Source: Spirochaetota bacterium
GTDB lineage: Bacteria > Spirochaetota > UBA12135 > COTS27 > JAFLEE01
NCBI GenBank assembly: GCA_017302015.1
Contig: JAFLEE010000102.1
Location: forward strand, 1-15,407
Reading direction: 5' to 3'
Length of the DNA stretch: 15,407 nucleotides
Positions 6,606 through 13,654 of this stretch are shown here, piece by piece. The position numbers and the translations under genes are program-made. How positions within the stretch are numbered: position 1 is the first letter of the stretch; each line of letters begins with the position of its first letter. The notes below the pieces were generated by a model. The model saw only the letters and a list, made by a program, of their open reading frames with translations. It searched no databases and was not told the DNA's origin.

Positions 6606-7750
6606 GGGCCCCCGAGGTAGACCCGTTCTACCCGGCGGCCCAGAGCGCACAGGATGTCGTAGGGATGGGTATTCTTGATTCGCGCCCAATCCTCCACCGT
6701 GATCTCATGCTTGCCGCCGCGACCGAAGAGGATGGCTTCGTCCCCGACGCGCGCCTTGGCGCAGGCCGTCAGGTCGACGGTGGTGTAGTCCATGGAGATG
6801 CGGCCGAGGATCGGGCAGGAAATGCCGCGGATGAGCACGCGGCCGCGATTGCTGAGGGCGAGGGGGAGCCCGTCTTCATAACCCGCGGGCAGGGTCCCGA
6901 CCCAGGTCGCGGCTTTCAGGAGATGGGTGCCGCCATAACCGATGGGGTGCCCCGCCGGCAGCAGGCGCTTGGCGATGAGGCGCGTCTTGAGCCGGAGGGT
7001 CGGCTTGAGGCGATAGGCGTGGCGACCGCTTAAGTCGAACACGCCGTAGAGGTTGATGCCGGTGCGCACGAGATCGGCGTATGCGGAGGGGAAATTATTG
7101 ATGCCGTCGCTATTGGCGAGGTGCACGAGGCGGAAGGGGATGTCTTTGATCCGGCCGAGCAGCGCGCCGAAGGCCGCGATCTGGCGGGAGGTGCGGGGAT
7201 CATCCGACAGGTTCGCATTGGCGAAATGGGTGAAAATTCCTTCCGCCTCGAGGCGGGGGAGCTTCATCACACGGCGAATGACGGCTTCGGCCTCGGAGAC
7301 GGGGATCCCCATGCGGCCCATGCCCGTGTCGATCTTGAAGTGGAACCGCACGGTTTTTCGACATCGCGCCGCTTCCTTCGAAAGGGCCCGGGCGAGGGCG
7401 AGATCGGTGACCGGGCACACCACCCCGAGGGCGACCGCTCCCGCCACCTCCTGGGGGAGCAGCCCGCTGAGCACCTGGACGGGAACGCGGACCCTAGGAG
7501 ATAAAATGGCGGCCTCGCCGAGTTCGGCGACGCCGATGCGGTCGGCCCCCGCACGGATGACCGTCTGGGCGACGGGGAGCACCCCCATGCCGTAGGCGTC
7601 GGCCTTGAGGACGGCCATCACCCGCGCCGGGAAGACGTTCTTGGCGATGCGCCTGAAATTCTCGGCGAGGGTCGGCAAGTCGATTTCGAGGCGGACGCGG
7701 GACTCGAATCCGGGCGATGAATGGGGGCCCATTTTCATTTGGACGCTCAT
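6602..7750 (-). CDS. alr: Alanine racemase
   Basis: PLP enzyme that interconverts L- and D-alanine, supplying D-Ala for the peptidoglycan stem peptide in the cytoplasm. The 382 residues are a normal length. The PLP lysine is K49 in VMAVLKADAYGMG. KIDTGMGRMG (139-148) and HLANSDGINN (210-219) are family blocks on the barrel. The catalytic tyrosine is Y272 in IGYGGTHLL, and LGRISMDYTTVDLT (315-328) belongs to the C-terminal beta domain. The end, THPYDILCALGRRVERVY, matches the usual family ending. The ATG overlaps the pbp stop by four bases (ATGA), and the alr stop overlaps the next gene in the same way. This implies translational coupling in one operon. All key residues are present. Confidence 0.96.
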   Translation of the reverse strand: MSVQMKMGPHSSPGFESRVRLEIDLPTLAENFRRIAKNVFPARVMAVLKADAYGMGVLPVAQTVIRAGADRIGVAELGEAAILSPRVRVPVQVLSGLLPQEVAGAVALGVVCPVTDLALARALSKEAARCRKTVRFHFKIDTGMGRMGIPVSEAEAVIRRVMKLPRLEAEGIFTHFANANLSDDPRTSRQIAAFGALLGRIKDIPFRLVHLANSDGINNFPSAYADLVRTGINLYGVFDLSGRHAYRLKPTLRLKTRLIAKRLLPAGHPIGYGGTHLLKAATWVGTLPAGYEDGLPLALSNRGRVLIRGISCPILGRISMDYTTVDLTACAKARVGDEAILFGRGGKHEITVEDWARIKNTHPYDILCALGRRVERVYLGGP

Positions 7751-9879
7751 CGCGGACGGTTCCCGGAGGAAGCGTTTGTATCCATATTCGTCGTTGGCAT
7801 CTCGTCGGGGAGAAACGAGGCGTTTGAGGCAGGCGCGCTGGAGGCGCCCGTGGTTTCGAGCGGCCCGGGGTTCCTGGACCCGTAGGCCGCTTTCACGAAG
7901 CGCATCCAGATGGGGGCGGCGATGCGCCCCCCACTGCCCGATTCCATCTGGATATTCTCATCCACCCCGAGCCATACGACGGCCGTGAAATCACGGGTCA
8001 TCCCCGCGAACCAGGCGTCTTTGTAGGATTGGGTGGTCCCCGTTTTGCCGGCGACCTCCTCGAAATCCATCCCGGTCGCCCGGGCGGCCCCGTAGGCCGT
8101 CCCCTCGGGGCGATGGATCACTTTTTTGAGGATGGCGAGGATCTCGCGGGAGGCCTCCTCGGAAACGAGGGTTTCTCCGCGCGCGGTATTCTCGGTGAAT
8201 AGGGCGCGATTGTCGATCACGGTCTTCCCTTCGGCATCCTCCACGGCGATGATTTTTTCGGTCTTGAGGGCCCGGCCTCCCCGGGGGAGGATCGAATACA
8301 GGCGCGCGACCTCCAGGGGCGAGAGGTCGTAACTCCCCAACGCGATGGAAAGATTCCGCGGCACCCTTCCGGTCTCCACATCAGCCCCTCCCTGGACGAG
8401 GGTCACAAGGCCCCCCGGCCCGATGGCTTCGAGGGCCCGCAGCACCGGAATATTCCGGGAGGCGATGAGCGCAGCTTCGAGGCTCACGGGGCCCAGGAAT
8501 TGCCGGTCGTAATTGCGGGGTTCCCAGACCCTTCCGGGAATGCGGATCTTCATGGGCGAATCGTCGATGAGGTTCGTCGCGGTCCACCCGAGGTTCTGGT
8601 GCGCGAGCAGGTAGACGAACGGCTTGCCGAGGCTGCCGATGGGTCGGCGGACCTGCTCGAAGCGCAGCAATTGGTTCTCGAGGGTGAAGCGGGAGCCCCC
8701 CGCGGCCGCGAGGAGGGCGCCGCTGCGGTGGTCCACCACCACGAGCGCGCCTTCGATGCGGTTCGACTGGGCGAGTTGGGGAAAGGCCTTATTCACCTCG
8801 AGGAGCCCCGCGGCGAGCACGGTCTCGGCGGACTCCTGGAGTTCGAGGTCGAGGGTGGTGTGGATGCGGTAACCGCCGCGCTGCACCGTCTCATCGGGGA
8901 ACATGCGGTCGAGGTCCCGGCGCATCCACTCCACGAAATACGGGCTCCGGTTCACCGACATGGGCCACAGGGCATTGGCGCGATTGATGGAGCCACCGGC
9001 GACACCGACCCAGTAACGGTCGTACTCCCGGTGCGCCCAGGCTTCGCCCACGAGCCCCTGGGCGACCAGCAGGTTCATCACCACCTTGTGCCGCCGCATG
9101 GACCTTCCGGCGCCCGTGCGCGGAGAGTAAATGCCAGGATTGGCCAGGATGCCCACCATATGGGCGCACTCTACCAGTGAGAGGGCCGAGGCGGGCTTCC
9201 CGAAATAGGAGTACGCCGCGTTTTGGACCCCGTAATTCCCGTGGCCGAAATAGGCCAGATTGAGGTAGAGCAGGAGGATGGAATCTTTATCAAAGCGACG
9301 CTCGATTTCCCGGGCGCACAAGAGTTCGAAGGCCTTCCGAGAAAGGTGCTTTTGCCGCGTAGTGAACAGGGTCTTGGCCAATTGCTGGGTGAGGGTGCTG
9401 CCCCCTTGCACGGCCGACAGGCGCCTGACATTGGCCACGGCGGCCCGCAGGATGCTCTTCACGGAATAGCCGGCATGCCGGCGGAAATCCCGGTCTTCGG
9501 TGGCGATGAGCACCGGGATGACGAAGGTCGGCAGCGCATTGGTTTCACGGATCCACCGCTGGTCGAGGCGGGCGAACTCGCCCACCAAGGCCCCGCTGGC
9601 ATCGAAAATACGGCTGGGGGCCATGGATTGGGCGTGGAGCGGCACGGAATCAAGCAGTTCATCCTCGCCGGTTGTTTTGGGGGCCGGAGCCCCGGGGTCG
9701 CGATTTTCGAGGATGGCGGCCAGACGCCTGAGTTCATTGTCGATTCGGGGATAATTCCGGTCGAAAAGGAACCAGGCATGGAGAAACAGGCCCAAACCCC
9801 CGCCCAAGGCGGCGAGGAGGGGCAATAAAAGGAGGAAAAGGGCGATTCGGCGCAAGCGGCGATTCGGGGGTGCTTTCAT
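7747..9879 (-). CDS. Class A penicillin-binding protein (PBP1b-like transglycosylase/transpeptidase)
   Basis: Bifunctional enzyme that polymerises lipid II into glycan strands and cross-links them at the periplasmic face. Residues 11-36 form the N-terminal membrane anchor after a basic stretch. The GT51 domain shows EDRDFRRHAG with catalytic E128, QGGSTLTQQLAK (158-169) and the RKAFELLCAREIERRF block (181-196). The transpeptidase domain has all three motifs: SLGK (S416, K419), SRN (474-476) and KTG (612-614). Sequence around these motifs resembles E. coli PBP1b (mrcB). The C-terminal about 40 residues are Ser/Thr/Asn/Pro-rich and probably unstructured. It heads an operon with alr and a small gene. 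The start is preceded by CCCC, and a TATAAT lies 11 bases upstream, so the leader would be very short. Confidence 0.95.
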   Translation of the reverse strand: MKAPPNRRLRRIALFLLLLPLLAALGGGLGLFLHAWFLFDRNYPRIDNELRRLAAILENRDPGAPAPKTTGEDELLDSVPLHAQSMAPSRIFDASGALVGEFARLDQRWIRETNALPTFVIPVLIATEDRDFRRHAGYSVKSILRAAVANVRRLSAVQGGSTLTQQLAKTLFTTRQKHLSRKAFELLCAREIERRFDKDSILLLYLNLAYFGHGNYGVQNAAYSYFGKPASALSLVECAHMVGILANPGIYSPRTGAGRSMRRHKVVMNLLVAQGLVGEAWAHREYDRYWVGVAGGSINRANALWPMSVNRSPYFVEWMRRDLDRMFPDETVQRGGYRIHTTLDLELQESAETVLAAGLLEVNKAFPQLAQSNRIEGALVVVDHRSGALLAAAGGSRFTLENQLLRFEQVRRPIGSLGKPFVYLLAHQNLGWTATNLIDDSPMKIRIPGRVWEPRNYDRQFLGPVSLEAALIASRNIPVLRALEAIGPGGLVTLVQGGADVETGRVPRNLSIALGSYDLSPLEVARLYSILPRGGRALKTEKIIAVEDAEGKTVIDNRALFTENTARGETLVSEEASREILAILKKVIHRPEGTAYGAARATGMDFEEVAGKTGTTQSYKDAWFAGMTRDFTAVVWLGVDENIQMESGSGGRIAAPIWMRFVKAAYGSRNPGPLETTGASSAPASNASFLPDEMPTTNMDTNASSGNRPR

Positions 9880-9890
9880 GGGGTCAAACG

Positions 9891-9900
9891 ATTATATTAT
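9891..9900. promoter_or_regulatory. Overlapping divergent -10 elements between pbp and nadA
   Basis: The AT-rich run ATTATATTAT stands out in a GC-rich context. Read on the minus strand it contains a perfect TATAAT (9896-9891) directed at pbp. Read on the plus strand it contains TATATT (9893-9898) or TATTAT (9895-9900) directed at nadA. No good -35 hexamer is visible on either side, so any promoter is weak, activator-dependent or of another class. Predicted starts are near 9884 (pbp, about 5-nt leader) and near 9905 (nadA, about 20-nt leader). Confidence 0.5.
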
Positions 9901-9902
9901 TG

Positions 9903-9918
9903 GGACCGGCTCCGGTCC
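9903..9918. promoter_or_regulatory. Perfect 7+2+7 inverted repeat upstream of nadA (candidate operator or 5' hairpin)
   Basis: GGACCGG-CT-CCGGTCC is a perfect inverted repeat, directly after the divergent -10 region and 7 bases before the nadA ATG. As DNA it could be an operator covering the nadA start site and the -35 region of pbp. As RNA it would form a 6-bp stem with a 4-base loop at or near the 5' end of nadA mRNA. I do not recognise it as a known NAD-regulator site. Confidence 0.45.
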
Positions 9919-9925
9919 GATTCCC

Positions 9926-10969
9926 ATGAACCACCCCGATCACCATACCCCAGAATCCCTCTTCGAGAAACTCCGTAAGGTCCAAGCCGGCGGTTGCGCC
10001 GTGAACCTCGAACGTTGCCGGGCGATCGCCCCGATCGTCAACGAGATCCTCGACCTGAAGCGCGAGAAAAACGCGGTCATCCTCGCCCACTCCTACGTCT
10101 CCAGCGAGATCGTCTACGGGGTGGCCGACTTCACCGGCGACTCCTATAAACTCGCCAAAGACGCCCTCGGCGCCCGCGCGTCCACCATCGTGTTCGCCGC
10201 GGTGAAGTTCATGGCCGAGACGGCCAAGATCCTCAATCCCGAGCGCACCGTCCTCGTCCCCAACGAACTCAACGGGTGCTCCCTGGCCGACGCCATCACC
10301 GGAGCGAAGGTGCGCGAATTGCGCGCGGCCCATCCCGACCACGCCTTCCTCTGCTACATCAACACCACCGCCGATGTGAAGGCCGAGTGCGACGTCTGCG
10401 TCACCTCCTCCAACGTGCACGACATCGTCGAGCGCCACCCGTCGAAGAAGATCTTCTTCGTCCCCGACCGCCTCATGGGGCTCAATATCCTCGACGAGAT
10501 GAAGCGCCGCGGCGTCGAGAAAGAGATCCTCCTCTACGACGGAACTTGCTACGTCCACGAAACCTACGACGCCCTGGCCGTCTTCTCCCTGCGCCAGAAA
10601 TACCCGGGCCTGAAGGTCCTCGCCCACCCCGAATGCAAGCCCGAAGTCGCCCGGGCGGCCGATTTCATGGGCAGCACGGCCGAGATGCTCAAGTACGTCA
10701 AGGCCGCCCCCGAAGAAACCTACCTCATGCTCACCGAATGCGGCCTCTCGAACCGCCTCGAAGTCGAGGTGCCCCGGGCGAAGTTCGTCGGCTCGTGCAC
10801 GCTGTGCAAATACATGAAGGCGAACACCTTAAGCGACGTACTGCGCGTCCTCAAATCGCCCCGTCCCCAAGACGCCATTTCGATCGAGGAAGGCGTGCGC
10901 CTGCGCGCGAAAAAGTGCATCGACGCCATGTTCGACTACGCGGAAAAGGGGAGCGGGGCCCTCGGTTAA
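9926..10969 (+). CDS. nadA: Quinolinate synthase NadA
   Basis: 4Fe-4S enzyme that condenses iminoaspartate with dihydroxyacetone phosphate to quinolinate in de novo NAD synthesis. From this start the protein has 347 residues. The three cluster cysteines are C118 (ELNGCSLAD), C208 (DGTCYVHE) and C294 (CTLCKYMKAN). Substrate-site blocks include ILAHSYV near the N-terminus and LAHPECKPEV (about 232-241). GSTAEMLKYVK and TECGLSNRLE are also typical. An ATG at 9878 in the same frame would add 16 residues. I prefer 9926 because the extension overlaps the divergent -10 elements and the inverted repeat, and because CCC precedes this ATG as at other starts here. No nadB or nadC is adjacent. The cysteine pattern makes identity near certain; the start is less sure. 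Confidence 0.95.
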   Translation: MNHPDHHTPESLFEKLRKVQAGGCAVNLERCRAIAPIVNEILDLKREKNAVILAHSYVSSEIVYGVADFTGDSYKLAKDALGARASTIVFAAVKFMAETAKILNPERTVLVPNELNGCSLADAITGAKVRELRAAHPDHAFLCYINTTADVKAECDVCVTSSNVHDIVERHPSKKIFFVPDRLMGLNILDEMKRRGVEKEILLYDGTCYVHETYDALAVFSLRQKYPGLKVLAHPECKPEVARAADFMGSTAEMLKYVKAAPEETYLMLTECGLSNRLEVEVPRAKFVGSCTLCKYMKANTLSDVLRVLKSPRPQDAISIEEGVRLRAKKCIDAMFDYAEKGSGALG

Positions 10970-11012
10970 GAGGCGGCCCCCGGCCCTTCGAGCCTGGTAC
11001 GGCATCACACCC

Positions 11013-11531
11013 ATGGGGAAAAAAACTCCCAGCGACGACGATTTCCTGCGCCACCTGGGGCTCAAGAAAGACGGGCCGACGGAGGCCGCACCGAAAGCGG
11101 CCAAGGCCGTCCCCGAGCCCGGGAAACGCCGCGCGCCCTCCTCCGAAGAGTTCCGCACCCAATTAGGGAAATACCTCGGGAGCGTCCTGCCGGAGAAAGA
11201 AGCCGATTTCAAGGCCCCCCCTGCGCGGCCCGCCAACCCGTTCAAGAACCTCGAGCATTTCAGGGCCGAAGAGATCCTCGACCTCCACCAGATGACCGTC
11301 GAGAGGGCCAAATCCGCCCTTAACTGGACGATCAAGGGCATGCGGAGCCGGGGCCTGCGCACCCTGCTACTCATCACGGGCAAGGGCATCCATTCTCCCC
11401 ATGGCGCCATCCTCAAGACGGAGATCGTCAACCTCCTCGCCCATAGCGATGAGATCCGCCGGTTCCAAGAAGCCCCCGCCCGCCTCGGCGGCGGGGGGGC
11501 CCAGCTTGTGGAAATCAAACCCGAAGGGTAA
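11013..11531 (+). CDS. Smr-domain protein
   Basis: A 172-residue protein with a C-terminal Smr domain, the small MutS-related fold of MutS2 C-termini and stand-alone proteins with nuclease or nucleic-acid-binding activity. Domain landmarks are LDLHQMTVERA (89-99), the TGKGIHSPHG loop (122-131) and GGGGAQLVEI (159-168). The usual LDLHG has Gln in place of Gly here, while the histidine is kept. The first about 75 residues are charged, Pro/Ala/Lys-rich and probably disordered, with two similar short segments, SDDDFLRHLGLK (7-18) and SSEEFRTQLGKY (43-54). It lies 43 bases after nadA and 18 bases before gatC on the same strand, probably one transcript. The start is preceded by CACCC, without a Shine-Dalgarno sequence. 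The substrate is unknown. Confidence 0.88.
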   Translation: MGKKTPSDDDFLRHLGLKKDGPTEAAPKAAKAVPEPGKRRAPSSEEFRTQLGKYLGSVLPEKEADFKAPPARPANPFKNLEHFRAEEILDLHQMTVERAKSALNWTIKGMRSRGLRTLLLITGKGIHSPHGAILKTEIVNLLAHSDEIRRFQEAPARLGGGGAQLVEIKPEG

Positions 11532-11540
11532 GTTTTACCC

Positions 11541-11544
11541 GAGG
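11541..11544 (+). promoter_or_regulatory. Shine-Dalgarno-like GAGG before gatC
   Basis: GAGG (in CGAGGA) lies 5 bases before the gatC ATG. It is the only clear Shine-Dalgarno-like sequence at any start in this window, and it helps fix the gatC start. Confidence 0.5.
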
Positions 11545-11549
11545 ACCCC

Positions 11550-11837
11550 ATGGCCATCACCGAAGAAAACGTGCGTCACGTCGCCAAACTCGCGCGCATC
11601 CGCGTCGACGAGGGGCAACTCCAATCCCTGGCCGGCGACATGGCCCAGATCGTGCGCATGGTCGACGAGATCAACCAACTCGATACCCGCGGTCTCGAAC
11701 CCCTCCTCTCCGTGCAGGAGACCTCCAACGTCATGCGCGACGACGTCAGCGGCCCCGTCCTGCCCGTTTCGACCATCGAAAAACTATCGCCCAAATTCGA
11801 AAACGGCCACCACGTGGTCCCCGCCGTCATCGAATAA
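11550..11837 (+). CDS. gatC: Asp-tRNA(Asn)/Glu-tRNA(Gln) amidotransferase subunit C
   Basis: Small clasp subunit of the GatCAB amidotransferase, which converts mischarged Glu-tRNA(Gln) and/or Asp-tRNA(Asn) to the amide form in the cytoplasm. The 95 residues are the usual length. Family features are the start MAITEENVRHVAKLARI, the QIVRMVDEINQLDT helix (33-46), LEPLLSV, the MRDD block (about 61-64) and the ending VVPAVIE. gatA does not follow: the next gene is on the opposite strand 23 bases away, so gatA and gatB must lie elsewhere. It is the last gene of the nadA-smr-gatC group. No intrinsic terminator is evident in the short convergent gap. Confidence 0.95.
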   Translation: MAITEENVRHVAKLARIRVDEGQLQSLAGDMAQIVRMVDEINQLDTRGLEPLLSVQETSNVMRDDVSGPVLPVSTIEKLSPKFENGHHVVPAVIE

Positions 11838-11860
11838 CGCCGCGGGGCGCTGCCTCGCTT

Positions 11861-13654
11861 TCAGCCTGTTTTCTTGAAATAAAACTCGGCGGTATCCCCC
11901 AGATTTCGCCACCTTGCGACGGCTTCGAAAAGGCCCTGTGGGAGGATCCTCGATAAGAGCGGGAAGAGCCGGCGGAAACGCGATGGGTGGATGCCTGTGG
12001 CGCGCACGCCGACGAGACGGAAGCCGAACGGAGCCAGCAGGTTCACGAGGCTCCGCTTCCCATAGAGAAAATAGTGATCGTCGGGGGAACTTGCGAGGAA
12101 GGCTCCCCGATCAAAACGGGCGGAAAGCCCATCGATATTGGGGGTTCCCAAGGCGAGGATCCCCCCCGCTGCAGTCCGGGCCGCTAGGGTCTCCAGGAGG
12201 CGGCGGACTTCCCGAAAATGCTCGACGACATACCAGAGCGTCACCACTTCGAAGGTCTGGTCGACGGGGCTCTCGAGGATGTTTTCGCATCGGATCCCAT
12301 GGGTTTTAGAGGCCCGGTCCACCGCGTATTGGCTGAGTTCCACCCCGTGGGTCTCGAACCCCCGCCGCTTCGCCCGGTCGAGGAAGAAACCCATCGCCGC
12401 GCCCACGTCGAGAAGCCGCCCCCCCCTCGCGAAGCGTCCGAGAAAATCCAGGCGCGCATCGCTTAATCGGTAGATCGACTCCCGATCTTCTTCGTAGGTC
12501 TTGCCGTAGGCCCGCACGTACTCGTCGAGGAAATAGGCGGCTCCGTATTCGCCCCGGGCGTGCTCCGGGGCCTCTTCGCCGAAAATGCCGATGGCGACGG
12601 TCTCCTGCAGCCAACCGAGGCCGCAGCGGCCGCAGATCCAGAGATTGGCCTGCCGCCTCCGATGGGCGATTGAAATCCGTTTGCTCGCGCACGACGGGCA
12701 ATGCGGGGGACGCACTGCATCGCAAAGCGACTCCAGCACCCTCGGCCACAGGTCAAACCGCTTACCGATGGGAAATTTCTGGCGGCATTCGACGGCCGCT
12801 TGCCTTCTCGCCGTCCAGGAAATCGTCCCGCCCCCGATTTTTTCGGCCTTCGACGAGAACACGGCGAGGTGCTTCTGCGTCAAACGTTCATGGATGGACG
12901 AGGGTGAATGGAGGAGCACGGGGATTCCGCACGAGAGCGCTTCTAGGGCGGAGAGGCCGAAATAGCCGACCAAGAGGCCCGCTTGGCCGAGTTCCCTCTT
13001 GAAATCAGACTCGGCGTTGCCCGAGACTTCCCTCACGGCGACTTCTTTGAAACCGAGGGAATGGATTTCCGAATGTTCCCGGCCCGATTCCAACCAGGCG
13101 TCGCCCTTCGGCAACCAAAGGATGAGCCGTTCCTTTATTTTTCCGGGAAAGTCTCCATCGCGGATCAATCCCGCGGCCTCGAGGCACCACGGGTGAACTT
13201 GGGCGGCTTCCAAGCCCCCAGCGTACATCACGGTTCCTCGGCCGTCCGCTTCGGGGTGTGGGGCCAGGCGACTATCGGGCAACCATTCCACTCCGACGAG
13301 GTTGGCCCGCCCAGGGTGATCTTCCAGACCGGGGATCCCCTCGGCAACATAGTCCGCAACGTTGCGTTCCTTGCCCACACTATCCATAACGAGGACGCGG
13401 GCCCCGCGGGCCTGCAAATCGCGGACCAATTTCGGCGGGCTTTCCCGTTTGTCGAGCCAGACCAGATCGGGGCGGAAGGCGTCGACTTCCTCGTGGAGGA
13501 GTTGGGCACCCCGCCAGGGGTGCAGGCGAAAATCCAGGCGCCCTTCGGAGCTGTGGGCGATCTTTTCGGTGCGCACCCGATGGCCATTGCCGTAGCCGGG
13601 ACCCTGCCCCCAGACGAAGAGCACCTTTCGCCGCGCGGGATTACCTGAGTTCAT
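11861..13654 (-). CDS. Fusion protein: PseG/SpsG-like nucleotide-sugar domain + zinc ribbon + SAM-dependent methyltransferase
   Basis: A 597-residue, apparently two-enzyme protein. The N-terminal about 310 residues look like the GT-B-type fold of PseG/SpsG (nucleotide-sugar hydrolase or transferase). Signs are GNGHRVR (22-28), matching the GxGHxxR motif whose His is catalytic in PseG. A glycine-rich stretch (YAGGLEAAQ, 144-152) and YFGLSALEALSCGIPVLLHS (231-250) follow. Residues 319-344 form a treble-clef-like zinc ribbon (C319, C322, C341, C344). The rest is a class I methyltransferase: LLDVGAAMGFFL (414-425), acidic E439 after strand 2, LWYVVEHF (473-480) and GTPN (503-506). Zinc-ribbon methyltransferases of this kind occur in surface-polysaccharide clusters. 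The start overlaps the upstream AsmA-like gene by 14 bases, so the two are probably coupled. The substrate cannot be told from sequence. One open frame runs through both halves with no internal break. Confidence 0.85.
   Translation of the reverse strand: MNSGNPARRKVLFVWGQGPGYGNGHRVRTEKIAHSSEGRLDFRLHPWRGAQLLHEEVDAFRPDLVWLDKRESPPKLVRDLQARGARVLVMDSVGKERNVADYVAEGIPGLEDHPGRANLVGVEWLPDSRLAPHPEADGRGTVMYAGGLEAAQVHPWCLEAAGLIRDGDFPGKIKERLILWLPKGDAWLESGREHSEIHSLGFKEVAVREVSGNAESDFKRELGQAGLLVGYFGLSALEALSCGIPVLLHSPSSIHERLTQKHLAVFSSKAEKIGGGTISWTARRQAAVECRQKFPIGKRFDLWPRVLESLCDAVRPPHCPSCASKRISIAHRRRQANLWICGRCGLGWLQETVAIGIFGEEAPEHARGEYGAAYFLDEYVRAYGKTYEEDRESIYRLSDARLDFLGRFARGGRLLDVGAAMGFFLDRAKRRGFETHGVELSQYAVDRASKTHGIRCENILESPVDQTFEVVTLWYVVEHFREVRRLLETLAARTAAGGILALGTPNIDGLSARFDRGAFLASSPDDHYFLYGKRSLVNLLAPFGFRLVGVRATGIHPSRFRRLFPLLSRILPQGLFEAVARWRNLGDTAEFYFKKTG

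Noticed and set aside
9878-9925. Upstream nadA start adding 16 residues
   Set aside because: It would translate the divergent -10 region and the inverted repeat. The ATG at 9926 has the CCC context seen at other starts. Not fully excluded.
11838-11860. Possible terminator between the convergent gatC and fusion gene
   Set aside because: Only a 4-bp CGCC/GGCG stem and no adjacent T run.
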